A stretch of 64,000 bases of DNA from Paralvinella palmiformis (Eukaryota > Annelida > Polychaeta > Terebellida > Alvinellidae): assembly GCA_025642065.1 (NCBI GenBank), contig JAODUP010001331.1:1-64000 (forward strand), written 5' to 3'. Shown in pieces: positions 1 to 12,340 of the stretch. Every line of letters begins with the position of its first letter. Position 1 is the first letter of the stretch. The position numbers were made by a program, and so were the translations under genes. The notes beneath the pieces are model-generated. The model was given only the letters and a program-made list of their open reading frames with translations, was not told the DNA's origin and ran no database searches.

Positions 1-1550
1 GTTCTGTTACGATTACATTTCACAAAAATATCCATTATTTAAAATCAATTACTATTGCAATGATGAATGCCAATTATAGATATGGTGGGGCAAGAGGTAT
101 AAGTTACATTAAAATTTTCTATTGTAGTACTCCACCAACTTATAATAAAACGAATATGAGTATGTATGTCATATTTTTAGTATCGCTATTACTACTATAA
201 CATATTATGACAACACAGCCAATTGAATTAACTCAAAACGATCTGTGCGAACCTATCATTTCTAGATGTATTAATTACAATTAGAATTAAGACATTGTCA
301 AATATATACATAACATTTAAACTACAATTAGGGTAATACGAAATATTCCTATTCGTTTTAACATCATATCGTAAATGTGCAAGATGTTTGTCGAATTGTA
401 TATCGAATTCAACTAGTATATTTCGTGGAAGTTGATTATTTATAAATGATTATTATTATTATTATTATTATTAAAGGCCAGTCGTGATGTGCCTTCAGTT
501 AAACATGCAGTTCTTAAGACTAAGACCAAAAATTTTCATTTTCGAAAATGTCCTAATAAAATTTCAAAATGTTCTTAAAACCTCCACCCGTCGAGTTAAA
601 CAATGTATGAATACTGATGCCCTAAAAAAGAAAAAGGGAACCGAAAAAAATTTTTTTTTTTTTTTTTTTTGGAATTTTTTTCCCAAAATTTCTGCAAACC
701 AAAACAATTTTAAAAACAGTTTTTTTTTCCGGGTTTTGCTTTAAAAAAACCCCCCGGCCCCCCCAACAACAAAAAAGCCCCAAGAAAACCCCCCCAAAAA
801 CTAAAGGGGAAAGAGTTTGGAAAAAAATTAATTTTAATTTTTAAAATTTTTTTTTTTAAAAGGGGTTTTGGGCAAAAAAAAAATTGGGAAATTTTTTTTT
901 CCAATATTTTTTCGTCTTTTGTAGGGCATCAGTATTACACTGACTTGATTAATCTCAACGGGTCGTGAGGTTTTAAGAACATTTTGAAATTTATATTAGA
1001 AGACATTGTCGTAAAATAGAAATTGTTGGTCTTAGTCTTAAGAACTGCATGTTTAACTGAAGGCACATCACGACTGGCCTTTAATAATAATAATAATAAT
1101 AATAATATTGATAAATAATCAACTTCCACGAAATATACTAGTTGAATTCGATATACAATTCGACAAACATCTTGCACATTTACGATATGATGTTAAAACG
1201 AATAGGAATATTTCGTATACCCTAATTGTAGTTTAAATGTTATGTATATATTTGACAATGTCTTAATTCTAATTGTAATTAATACATCTAGAAATGATAG
1301 GTTCGCACAGATCGTTTTGAGTTAATTCAATTGGCTGTGTTGTCATAATATGTTATAGTAGTAATAGCGATACTAAAAATATGACATACATACTCATATT
1401 CGTTTTATTTAAGTTGGTGGAGTACTACAATAGAAAATTTTAATGTAACTTATACCTCTTGCCCCACCTATCTATAATTGGCATTCATCATTGCAATAGT
1501 AATTGATTTTAAATAATGGATATTTTTGTGAAATGTAATCGTAACAGAAC
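1..1550. repeat. Fold-back inverted repeat with low-complexity core
   Basis: Bases 1 to about 633 are the reverse complement of about 918 to 1550, with position 1 pairing with 1550. The outer parts of the arms are about 99% identical with only single-base indels. Identity falls toward the centre, and the axis (about 634-917) is a run of T, A, C and G homopolymers. Each arm carries a short (ATT)n tract (about 448-474 and 1082-1107). No transposase is seen. It may be a read fold-back artefact at a contig end or a genuine palindrome; falling quality toward the axis favours the artefact. Confidence 0.9.
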
Positions 1551-2069
1551 AAAAATGGATTGGGTCCCGGTTCAGTTGATGGAAATATTAAACAAAACCC
1601 TTGATATCATTTTATCTAATTGGAGATTAAATATTTATCTCTAGCTGCATATATACATACAAATAGAAAGATATATAACATCTAACATTGTATAACATTT
1701 AGTGATGTTAAGGGTTAATTGAAATGGTGTAGTTTATTTTGAAGATAAACACACATAGCTAGCTATTGGCACCCAGATGCTAATGGTCAAACGTAGCATG
1801 ATGGATAATGGGCCAGTTTACATGAAGGATATTAGAAAGGAAGGCACCGGTGAGGGAACAGCTGTTTGTTTTGATCAATTAGCTCTGTGTATTCGATAGT
1901 AGCTCGTCCTTTTTGGTGTTTTAATGGCGACTTCTGATGAGTTGAACTGAACGTTTAGAATGGTACGATGTGTGATTGGAATGGTCACGAGAAAGGATAA
2001 TAAAGATTATTGATTACTTTACCAACCTATTATATTGCTTTTATTCCGTGTATGTGTGTGCGTGTTTTG
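1551..2069. other. Gene-free stretch
   Basis: AT-rich single-copy-looking sequence between the fold-back repeat and the next microsatellite. Later LNX exons might be expected on the minus strand here, but none with a RING, PDZ or other recognisable motif is visible. Confidence 0.5.
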
Positions 2070-2080
2070 GGTTTTTTTTT

Positions 2081-2132
<52 letters not shown>

Positions 2133-2350
2133 TTTTTTTGGGGGTGGTGTTGTGTTGTGGGTGGTTTGTTGAGTGGGTGAGCAGTAGTTTTAGTATATAT
2201 ATAGTATTTGTTTAATAGAGTGGTAGTATATGTTGTCATAGTAGTAGTAGCAGTAGTAGTAGTAGTATTTGTTGTCATAGTAGTAGTAGTGGTAGTAGTA
2301 GCAGTAGTATTAGTAGTATTTGTAGTAGTAGTAGTAGTAGTAGTAGTAGA
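2070..2350. repeat. Compound microsatellite T/(AT)n/(GTA)n
   Basis: Poly-T with (AT)n at about 2070-2130, followed by (GTA)n with GCA and GTG interruptions at 2222-2349. Long repetitive open frames (poly-Thr, poly-Val) arise on both strands and are not genes. Confidence 0.95.
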
Positions 2351-2616
2351 CATTTCCATGCCATGGCAGCTAATAAAAAGGTACTGGCACGGAGAATCGC
2401 AAATTGTTAACAAACATTTCGATGATTCATCATGGCAGTAAAATCCAGAGTTGTATTTTTTCATATTCGCACGTATAATGCGTCATAAGTTCCCTTTTTG
2501 TGAGTGTGTACATATGCGCGTCTTATTATACGCTTGTGCGAGTGTGTGTGTTTGAGGGTACCTGAACGAATGCGCGTCTGTTTAACTGGCACCGAAAATG
2601 GAAGTATATGACCTAC

Positions 2617-2924
2617 CTTCTGACCATTATACTAGAAGGTTGTATGTCGACTTCTGCCAGTACCAGCCTATCAACTGGACAGTTACCCTCTTTTGTCACG
2701 TGATTCTGTAGACATGCCTTACAGAACGTGTGTCCGCACTTAGTGTCGACTGGCTCCACCAGGGGCTGCCTGCAAATGGGGCAGGTCAAATCCGGGTCAA
2801 CGGGATGATAATAATCATAGAAATGTACACCAGATGGCGTGTGTAGCTGAGCACACACATTACACACGTCCGCTGATTGATAAGGTTGCGGCTGCCTGGA
2901 TAACAATGTTGATTCCATTTCCAT
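2617..2924 (-). CDS. LNX: LNX-like E3 ubiquitin ligase, first coding exon (partial gene)
   Basis: The exon encodes 102 residues plus two bases of the next codon. The start is the ATG at 2924, read leftwards, a few residues before the conserved cysteine-rich part. Residues 21-36 (CNVC then HFY) and a RING at residues 48-85 are visible. The RING ligands are C48, C51, C63, H65, C68, C71, C82 and D85. Aspartate in the last position (CPVD) is the C3HC3D pattern typical of the ligand-of-Numb protein X family, and the residues before and after the RING follow LNX too (VDPDLTC, SSIMV). LNX proteins are RING plus four-PDZ ubiquitin ligases that target Numb and other PDZ-ligand proteins; the PDZ exons are not in the window. 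The frame ends at a strong donor, AG|GTAGGT (GT at 2616-2615), phase 2. Reading on would give a stop after two more residues. Another LNX-type RING protein is the main alternative. Confidence 0.8.
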
Positions 2925-3689
2925 GGCAACGCATTCCAGACAATGAAAAAGTATGCACTTCTCAATATTGATTGATGTTCCAAATCCGACACGGCTCTAA
3001 GGAGTTTATTGTGTTATGATCAGGAGTACTAAGGATGTCAATTTTCACCGATTGGTTTATGGACCGGTACAATCAGGAAACAACTGGTCAAGACGCCGAG
3101 TGGTATACTCATTATGAACACAACGATCAGCCATCTTTCAAACAGGTGGTCGTTTATAGCCGATTCAAGCTTGTGGATTCGCACCGTGAATCTTCGCCCT
3201 CTGAACAATCGCCTTACTGCGAGTCGCCACCATCCCTTCAGGCGTCAATAGTTCGTAGCCGAGTTTACCTCCAGTAATCCAGGATCAGTAATGATAATTA
3301 GTGATAGCCAGCAAAGTCGGGATTCACTAAATGGCACCGTCTTTACGGTGAAGCAACTCGGTCATATGTCCGAGTCGTACCAGTTGACTTCGTCCGAATG
3401 ATTTCCGTTTATTCTGGAAAGAAGAAATAGATTGTACTCGTTGGATTGGTTTCCTTTTACTTTGTAGATAAAGCGTCATATCCGTGTTAGCTGTAGCTCT
3501 ATTGTTATTGTGGGAGATGGGGTGGCTTTAATTTGACATAAGTGCCATATTGTCATCGCATTTATGAAGTGGACACAATGGTGATAAATAATAGATGAGT
3601 CTAGCAAATGATGGTGAAAATATGTGGTAATCTCTGGGGTATATGTGACTAGTGTGGTAAACTAACAATGTGAAATAGAGATAGAGATA
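2925..3689. other. Upstream region of the LNX-like exon
   Basis: Holds the presumed 5' UTR and promoter of the minus-strand LNX-like gene. An 80-codon open frame on the plus strand (3035-3277) shows no motif, no splice context and no low-complexity bias; I do not call it a gene. No TATA box or other clear promoter element was identified. Confidence 0.4.
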
Positions 3690-3720
3690 TATAGATATAT
3701 AGATAGATAGATAGATAGAG

Positions 3721-3765
<45 letters not shown>

Positions 3766-3893
3766 GGTAGATAGATAGATAGATAGATAGATAGAGTGAG
3801 TGTGCGTGTGTAAGTGTGAGTGTTTATGTGTGTGTATGTGTGCTTGTGTGTGTGTATATGTGTGTGTGTGTATGTGTGTGCGTGTGTGTGTGA
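3690..3893. repeat. Compound microsatellite (ATAG)n(AT)n(ATAG)n(GT)n
   Basis: An (AT)n core at 3723-3762 is flanked by GATA-type tetranucleotide repeats and then an interrupted (GT)n tract to 3893. Confidence 0.95.
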
Positions 3894-3958
3894 AAAGGCA
3901 CTGGTACCCAGAGAATTACGAATCAGGAATTTTACATTTGGACGATTCGTCAGGGGAC

Positions 3959-3992
<34 letters not shown>

Positions 3993-4313
3993 TATATTTA
4001 ATAAAGTGCTCTTACTACCAGGAGCCATTTCAAATGCGCTGTACAAATAATATGTAATATAATAATACCCCAAAATAATATGTCTGTAAACCCTGTAATT
4101 ATTTAAAAGTTAATAATTATTTATCTGTGAAAGCGACCTTAAAAGGCGTGATTTTAGAAGAGATTTAAAATTTTCAAGAGACGACGCATTTCTAAAACTT
4201 GTCGGCAACTTATTCCACAAAGTGGGGGCTGCAACACTAAATGCACAATCACCATATGACTTGAGCCGAGACACTGGCACCTGCAATAGTATCTGACTGG
4301 ATGACCTTAGTTT
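3959..4313 (-). mobile_element. LINE 3' end: ORF2 C-terminus plus 3' UTR and (ATT)n tail
   Basis: Read on the minus strand, 4313 to 4110 encodes the end of a non-LTR retrotransposon reverse-transcriptase protein, with motifs YGDCAFSVAAPTLWNKLP and then FRNASSLENFKSLLK, stopping at 4112-4110. An in-frame TGA lies just before this stretch, so the upstream copy is decayed or 5' truncated. The 3' UTR contains the usual GCGC stem-like sequence (about 4038-4020) and runs into (ATT)n at 3959-3992, which serves as the element's tail. Clade is uncertain (CR1- or RTE-X-like). Confidence 0.85.
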
Positions 4314-4526
4314 TCAGGATGGCTTTATAATGGACAGCATTCAAGCTGAGACGTGGAATGTCTCAAAGAAAAACAAGCAGCAAAAAATAAAATAGGATCT
4401 TATGAATCATCTCAGCTCAATTTTATGATACATGATTTAATTAATTCCTACTGTTCCTTCTCAATCTGTCAATACCTCACACAAACTCAGTTTTGGCGTT
4501 GTTAGTTTTTCTCTGGCGAAAGGGTT

Positions 4527-4642
4527 TATGATGATGATGATGATAAAGATTGATGTTTAACGGCCATTTTTAGGCACATGGTAGGCTAAATGGGCCGAGC
4601 GACCTGTACAGGTAATTAAGCGAAGTCAAAGATGAAACAACC

Positions 4643-4646
<4 letters not shown>
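4527..4646 (-). mobile_element. SINE family A copy, 5' truncated
   Basis: Carries the family A body (on the plus strand ACGGCCA, then GGCTAAATGGGCCGAGCGACCT, then GATGAAACAA) with an ATG/ATC tail at the left. The tRNA-like head is missing; the body runs into (AT)n at about 4646. Confidence 0.8.

Positions 4647-4701
<55 letters not shown>
4645..4701. repeat. (AT)n microsatellite
   Basis: Uninterrupted AT dinucleotides next to a truncated SINE. Confidence 0.97.
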
Positions 4702-5380
<679 letters not shown>

Positions 5381-5831
5381 TTCACGGTGAGCACAAATAC
5401 TACAAAATGGGAATCCAATTTAGAGACAAACGTAGCCGTAGAAATGCGACCAACAGACAGAGGATTACTTCTCATTTGCAGAATGGCACCTTTGTGGATT
5501 CTAACCCAATTCTAAGCCGAAGCAATTAGCGTTCATCAGATTGGCTGACCTCGGGATCCTTTCCAGTTATTGGATATTAACTACACGTGATCAGCTCGGT
5601 GTCTCCAGATTGAAATATAAATCCACAATAAAATCCATTTCTGGATTAAGGATCATGTTGTCTGACCAGAATACAATTATACCAAATCATGGTATATTTT
5701 TTCAGGTTCTAAAATCACATCTACATATTAGTCTATCCGAAATAATTTACCTTGACGAAGTTATCGATTTTGCCAATAGCGTTTTATTCGATTCTTTCTA
5801 CTTGAAAGGTAAAGTATCTTATAGTAAGTGA

Positions 5832-6377
5832 GTGAGTGAGTGAGTCGGTCAGTCAGTGAGCGGGTTGGTTGGTAAATAATCGTGTGAGTCATTTGGAGAG
5901 TAAGTGAGTCAGTGATTTTGTAATTGGAGTAGCTACTCTTTACGGTAATTAATCAAATTAAATATTTCACAGTTACAAGTAACACTGAGATTTGAACTCA
6001 ACTCCTAATATTGGGCTGGAACGCTCTACCGGTTGTGCTACGACGGCATATTAGTGAAGTTATCCAAAGCGACTTCTATTGCTAAAATCATGACGATGAT
6101 CATTATGATGACAATAATCATCACGGTGATAAAATTAATCATCATTTTGTGATATCTTTACTGTCAGGGAACATTTTACAGAACTCTACAATAAATCACC
6201 AACATGAGGTAGATTAAACTTAGTCAGAAATGTTAAAAAATAAATAACAGTTATTTGATATAAACCTTAACTAAATACAAGAAAGGTAGGATTATAGAAA
6301 GGTGTTGACACACAGACAGATTACTGTAGCTGACATAGTGATTAAATATTGATATACTGATATATAACACTGATATA
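5832..6377. other. Gene-free stretch with a possible tRNA-like SINE relic
   Basis: Around 5975-6050 the minus strand resembles a degraded tRNA-derived head (box-B-like TTTGAACTCAA followed by GCTCTACCGGTTGTGCTAC on the plus strand). No body or tail can be assigned. The rest shows nothing. Confidence 0.35.
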
Positions 6378-6399
6378 CGTGTGTCTTGTTGAAATAATT

Positions 6400-6475
6400 G
6401 AAATGTCATGTGTGTGTTTGTGTGTGTATGTATGTATGCATATGTGTGTGTGTGTTTGTTTGTTCTGCGTATATA

Positions 6476-6521
<46 letters not shown>

Positions 6522-6580
6522 CGTGTGTGTGTGTGTGTGTGTGTATGCGTGCGCGCGTGTGTGCGTGTATGTGTGTACTT
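6400..6580. repeat. Compound microsatellite (GT)n(AT)n(GT)n
   Basis: Interrupted GT repeats flank an (AT)n core at about 6478-6518. Confidence 0.95.
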
Positions 6581-6829
6581 ACATTACACTTTCCCATTAT
6601 TATACCAGTAGGTGAATGAGGTGAGATAAGCACGATTAAAGCCGCTAATTGTGTTTCCCTTATACTAGTTTAAGTAAGGACATGATGGCACAGTATGAGG
6701 GTGGTAGATAACAATATCAGATGACCTTGGTTTCAAATCCACTCAGTCTTTGATAGTCAACAATGTGACTTAACCACATATGGCTACCTGGTTAGCTACA
6801 CATGAAATAGTCAATTGCCTACATTTGTG

Positions 6830-7245
6830 TATGTATGCATGTGCGTGTTTGCGTGTGTTTGCGTGTGTTTGCGTGTGTTTGCGTGCATATGTTTATCTAT
6901 TTGTCAGTCCCTGGTTTTGTCTTTTTATCTATCAGTATTATTGTATGTGTGTATGTTTGTATGTCTCTCTCTCTATATATAGTCATGTATGTATTTGTGC
7001 ATGTTTGTATGTATGTATGTATGTATGTATGTATGTATGTATGTATGTATGTATGTATATATGTATGTATTATGTATGTATATGTTATGTATGTATTTAT
7101 GTATATGGTTGTATGTATGTATGTATGTATATGGTTGTATGTATGTATGTATGTATATGGTTGTATGTATGTATGTATGTATATGGTTGTATGTATGTAT
7201 GTATGTATATGGTTGTATGTATTTATGCAAGTATGTATGTAAAAT
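6830..7245. repeat. (GTAT)n microsatellite with a 24-bp minisatellite
   Basis: Degenerate GTGTTTGC and (GTAT)n repeats. Within 7095-7220, five tandem copies of a unit of about 24 bases begin with TATATGGTTG followed by GTAT repeats. Open frames across it are artefacts of the repeat. Confidence 0.93.
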
Positions 7246-7559
7246 TGTGTATTTATTTTTATGCATGGGATGGCGCCCGTGACGGGGGTCGGTAATTAAT
7301 AAGGCAGTTGCTAATTCAAACTCTTGATAATTCATCAGGGACAGAATATGGAGATGCAACTTTTCATGCTGATACATGGGTAGTATCTAACTGTCACTGT
7401 ATATACGAATGTATTTATGGTCAAATTGACGTTGTATAACACCAGTATAATGTTGTGTGTGTGTGTGTGTGTGTGGTTATGTGGTGTGCTGTGTGGTGTT
7501 TGGGTGTATGTGTGTGTGATAAATATATATATAGATAACTAAACATATATATTTTAGCC

Positions 7560-8700
7560 AGATCGACATTTTGACCATTTTGATTAATGTATTAATAACG
7601 AAACTAATGAGTTAATATAATCAGTTACTAACAGTTATAAGTGTCAATCTGTATTAACTTACTATATGGCTGGATATCTGGGAATAGATACAGCAAAATG
7701 TTGGATAGAGATATAAGTTTTATGTACGACATTTACGGGATTCCTTTGAAATCTGGGTACGATGATGATGATGATGATGATAATAAGAATAATATTATAT
7801 TATTATTATTATTATTACAGTAATATAGCAATTATTATGTCCTGGCTGTCAATATGTCAAATGTCATCACATAATAACTAGATATGACTAATATAGTTTT
7901 CAATCAGTAAATGAATGAATGTATTAATACTTTGGTTAAGTTTGTTATGTGGCTCACTTGAGTAATTACCGTGAAATTGATCAAGGTCACATGATCAAGT
8001 TGAAAATCCAACACACATATCTAACATTAACGCCAATAGACTATAGTGCAGTATGTTAGCAATTAACGTTTGGCGTCATATGTCACAGCACAATGACATA
8101 CCGTATACTGAGAACAGCTAAGTATCAGTCTTATTCCACTAAAGATGACATACCATTGAGAGGACACTACATTAAATATACATTATATATGATAATAATG
8201 GTGGCATCCCATCATTTATCATAAATACCAACTAAACATATCATTAAATATCTCAAGGAACATTAACACTGATGACCTTGTTAATTACAGTCAGTATTAG
8301 ATTAATTTGAATGTCAACTGACAAGGTGACCAGGTGACTGATGATTGACAGTTCAAATAATTGATCAGACAGCCAAGCTTTGATATGTAATACCTGGACG
8401 ATAGGTTTGAGGTCGGTTTAATCGAACTGGTAGTTAATCAATGACTGGCTGAAGAGCAACTAATTTTATGTAGCTCCTGAGTTCTGTCGAGCCCAAGAGG
8501 ATTACAGTTGGAGAATGTTGGGCTTGGGTTAAGAAAGATGACGTCAAATGACATCTCGCGCTTTACGTAATACTGCATTCTGGATAGTAATCCGGAGATT
8601 AATCACTCGGCTCGTCATCCGTTGGGTGGCTGACGATATTAAATAGTGCCGTGATCTTGCTGAAACGATACGGGAAATTAGAATACGGAGAATTCAGAGC
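7560..8700. other. Gene-free stretch
   Basis: AT-rich sequence with a short (GAT)n(ATT)n tract at 7760-7816; no gene, RNA or repeat family recognised. Confidence 0.5.
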
Positions 8701-8703
8701 TTA

Positions 8704-8890
8704 CAAGTGAGTGAGTGAGTGAATGAGTACTTTATTTTGCTTCATCGCTGCTCACAGCTGAGACATGTGGTCAAAGCACTACATGCTAATAAACATCCGA
8801 CCAGCGTAGGTAACACCACGGGAATGAAACCCCAACAACTAGATTGATAAAGGTACTGCGAATTATCCACTGTGCTACACAAGCACTTCC
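8704..8890 (-). mobile_element. Possible SINE with a (TCAC)n tail
   Basis: Starts with (GTGA)n on the plus strand and ends with a tRNA-like head on the minus strand (around 8820-8880, including GAATGAAACCCC and TCCACTGTGCTAC). The arrangement of tail, body and head is SINE-like, but there is a single copy and boundaries are guesses. Confidence 0.4.
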
Positions 8891-9097
8891 TTTGAGAAGA
8901 AACTCTATATCACAGAGCATCATTGACTTCTGATAGATGCTGACTCATAACTAAGAGGAATGAAGTACTAATGAGGCGGATCATCAAAACTGACTTCTCT
9001 CAGGCTGACTCATCCATAAATAAGTACCTCATGTTGAACATCAAATATATATTATGATAATAATCCTAATATCTTTATCAAGTGCATGTGTATCTTT

Positions 9098-9259
9098 TGT
9101 ACACAAAATGGGCTAAGTGGGCAGAGCTACTTCCAAAAAAAATGAAGCGAAGTGAAAGATGAAACACGTTTCTGATATAGCCCAGCCTGGGTTTGAACCC
9201 AGATGCTATAGATCTGTAGCCAACCGTGCTACCAGTTACGGGTAGGCCATGGAGGCGCC
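9098..9259 (-). mobile_element. SINE family A copy, diverged
   Basis: Minus-strand tRNA-derived head ends at GGAGGCGCC (9251-9259), with a box-B region TGGGTTTGAACCCAGA. The body carries a degraded GGCTAAGTGGGCAGAGC and the GCGAAGTGAAAGATGAAACAC block. Confidence 0.8.
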
Positions 9260-9734
9260 CCTGTGTGCGTGCGTGCGTGCGCGCGTTTATGTGTGTATGT
9301 GTGTGCGTTTGTGTGTGTGCGCGTTTGTGTGTGTGTGTGTGTGTGTGTGTGACCTTAGCGATGTTATATACATCGTATTATGACATCCATAAACTGACAA
9401 AAGTCAGACACAGATGTGACCAGCCACAAAATAACAGCAATAACCTGGTTAATGGTCTGTATTTTGATGTGTCAACTGGCTGAGTTATGAAGTACTGGCT
9501 ATGTAGCGTTGTTGTCATAGTGCAATGGACATATATTTCCTAGATAACGTGTGCATAACCTGGATCACGTGTCCATTGGATTGGTAATGTTTGTATAATC
9601 CAGAATGTGGGATAATGTAGGTATCATCTAGGCTCAGTCGTAATGTGAGTATTAGCCGGGTGATGATGAGATACATTGTAGATCATCATCATGATCATCA
9701 TCATGATCATCATCATGATCATCATCATGGTATT

Positions 9735-9923
9735 ATAAATGTTGTTGATGTTTTACGGCCACCTTTGTGCACATTGTAGGCTAAATGGGCCGAGCGACCT
9801 CCAAATGTAATGAGGCGAAGTGAAACATATGAAACACCCTTCTGACATACCCCGGCCAGGCTTTGAACCCTGGTGTTATAGATCTGTAGCCAACCGCGCT
9901 ACTAGTTAGACTATGGAGGCGCC
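9735..9923 (-). mobile_element. SINE family A copy with probable target-site duplication
   Basis: Near full-length: head ending GGAGGCGCC, box-B region TTTGAACCC, conserved GGCTAAATGGGCCGAGCGA body. Flanking 11-mers ATCATGGTATT (9724-9734) and ATCGTGGTATT (9924-9934) differ at one base and look like a target-site duplication. An (ATCATG)n tract lies immediately left. Confidence 0.85.
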
Positions 9924-10490
9924 ATCGTGGTATTGGAGTACTGTGTTTAATTTTGAAAATTAGTATTACGTGCTATTGTGTGCGCATGCTCAGAATAATC
10001 CGAAACGGTTTTGATTAATTGAGTAATGGCATACTATATGCATCATATGATAAATGACACGGTGTGTATTGTTGCGGAATGATGTGTATTTCGTATGGGA
10101 ATTGGGGCACAGCGAGTATTAGATAGGTTATCCCGCAAGATGTGCATAATCGGACAAACATGATAATTTGTGCGTCATCCAATTAATGAGGTAGTTGATG
10201 GCAAATTTGGCACAAATTGTAGTCGCGATGTCATCTCACCACAAACCATCGTCCATCTTAAGCCAGAAGACATGTCTCTAATGATAATTATATCTAAAGC
10301 TTAATGGAGTGTTTAACAGAGTCAATGGACTGATAGCTAATAGTATTAGGATGGTCCCAGATGAGTAATACTTGCTAATGTGAATTACTAAACCTATATG
10401 TAATATGTTATATAGATATGACTGTGAAAATTGTAACTTAGAAACGCTGTCATCATATGTTAACAGTAAGTATAATATCATTGACAGCAC
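9924..10490. other. Gene-free stretch
   Basis: No coding signal or repeat family recognised. Confidence 0.5.
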
Positions 10491-10499
10491 ATCATCGTC

Positions 10500-10574
10500 C
10501 TGATTATGATCATGATCATGATCATGATCATCTTCAATATCATCATCGCCATTATCGCTATAATAATAATAATA

Positions 10575-10611
<37 letters not shown>

Positions 10612-10623
10612 CATCATCATCAT
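10500..10623. repeat. (ATC/ATG)n and (AAT)n microsatellite
   Basis: Alternating GATCAT repeats at 10503-10532, then (AAT)n at about 10560-10610, then (CAT)n. Confidence 0.95.
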
Positions 10624-10942
10624 TCTGAAAAAAAGATTCTACCATGAACACTGATAAACGATAAACATACATTTTAGACGAGCGATAAACATTTCCTGTT
10701 ATAAGATAAGATAAAATCTGAACAGCGAACTTTCCGATTCCAACTCCGGAGATGAAGCCGTAGATCTGTCGAAGATTTGGTACGAACCTTCTCCAACCAT
10801 ATCCCGGTTGACACCCTCAGATCCCAACCCACCATTAGAGAGAGTGTGTCAGTATGGAGCCAGCATCAATCACCGCGTCATAAGGCTCATTCAATTAATA
10901 CGCCTAGCACCGACACGGTGTATGGTGCTTTACCCGATCTCT

Positions 10943-11097
10943 GGTCTCTCTCTCTCGCTCTCTCTATTCACCTCTCTCTTTCTCTCTCTCTCTATTTTTC
11001 TCTCTCTCCCCCTCTATATTGCCCCTCTCTCTTTCTCTTTCCCCCTCCCTCTCTTTCTCTCTCTGTCTCTGTCTCTCTCTCGCTCTCTCCCTCTCTC

Positions 11098-11148
<51 letters not shown>

Positions 11149-11193
11149 TTCTTTCTCCGTCTCCCCTCTCTCCGGTATCTCTCTTTTCATCTC

Positions 11194-11268
<75 letters not shown>

Positions 11269-11281
11269 CTTTCTTCTCTCT

Positions 11282-11325
<44 letters not shown>

Positions 11326-11326
11326 C
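10943..11326. repeat. (CT)n and (AT)n compound microsatellite
   Basis: Interrupted CT tracts enclose two pure (AT)n blocks at about 11101-11139 and 11232-11263. Long Ser/Leu/Ile-Tyr open frames here are repeat artefacts. Confidence 0.96.
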
Positions 11327-11452
11327 AACCAGGACAAACGACGTGCCGGAGACTATGAGGCGGCAACAGTGGAAACTGTGGCTGCTTCTTGGTATACAGA
11401 TTTCTGCCATAAACCAAGAAAAAAGACTTGCCCTTGGGAGTACACCTTGACT

Positions 11453-11500
<48 letters not shown>
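11453..11500. repeat. (GCA)16 trinucleotide repeat
   Basis: Sixteen uninterrupted GCA triplets. The surrounding 11327-11560 is of more balanced base composition and open on the plus strand, where the triplets would encode poly-Ala, but no domain or splice frame supports a gene. Confidence 0.97.
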
Positions 11501-11502
<2 letters not shown>

Positions 11503-11559
11503 TATATCATTAATAAACGACAGCATCGCCTGTTGTCTATCGATCGGAGCATCTTAATT

Positions 11560-12340
11560 GCCGAGACGTTTAGAAGTGACGACCCAGTGTTTTGATCATC
11601 CCGCGAAGATTGTGAGATGATAAGAAGAGAAAGCTCATAAAGTATAAAAGATCGCATCGGGATATGTGTCGTCAGAGATGATGTCATATTGATAAGGTGG
11701 CGGCATCTGTTGGTGGAATGTTCCGCTCGAATCAAATATTGTTCAACACTGTGGGGAGGAGGGCGTCCGGGTGAGGGGGGGGGGGGGTAGGACGTGGCGG
11801 TGTCCAAACGGATGGAATCCTTAATACACAGTCTTAGAATGGATTTGTAGATCGGCTAGAAGAGACTGTCATATAAATAGAGTAATAAATAAATATTGTA
11901 ATATGGACAATAGACCACACGATCAATTGTTATTATGATTAAAGAACTGCGTTGTTCATTTGTTGTTGTACATGGAAGCCATTGTTCATCATTCGACCCG
12001 TGAGACCATCACTTCCTTCTCCAGCTAACCGAGTAATCCAATTAAACCCTCTCAATTTAATAATTATCGTTGTAAAGATCATCTTGTTTGTTTTGTTTTC
12101 ATTGGAATATTTCAAAAAGTAAGAACGGATTTGGTAAAATTAATTTCTAAAATAAATTTGATACGTAGTCACTTATAGCCATTTGGTCATATGAGACGTG
12201 ATTTATTCGTGTACAGATGTTCAGTATAGACGTCCAGTACAGACGTCCAACATCAAAGTAAATAGAATACTATACTAGAAAGCCCCAGTTCAAGATTTAA
12301 ATCCGTATTTTATTTCTGTTTCTGGCGTATTTTCCTTATG
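11560..12340. other. Gene-free stretch
   Basis: No gene or repeat family recognised; includes a G-run at about 11777-11788. Confidence 0.5.

Noticed and set aside
484..1177. Frames of 60-90 codons inside the fold-back repeat
   Set aside because: They include the homopolymer core or are mirror images of the two arms.
3035..3277. An 80-codon frame upstream of the LNX-like exon
   Set aside because: No motif and opposite strand to the gene; likely chance in a more balanced-composition promoter region.
5541..5831. A 96-codon plus-strand frame
   Set aside because: Not low complexity, but no domain, no splice context and no codon pattern; left as unexplained rather than called.
10777..11807. Several frames of 140-250 codons rich in Ser/Leu and Ile/Tyr
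   Set aside because: They cross (CT)n and (AT)n microsatellites; length comes from the repeat, with no domain on either side.
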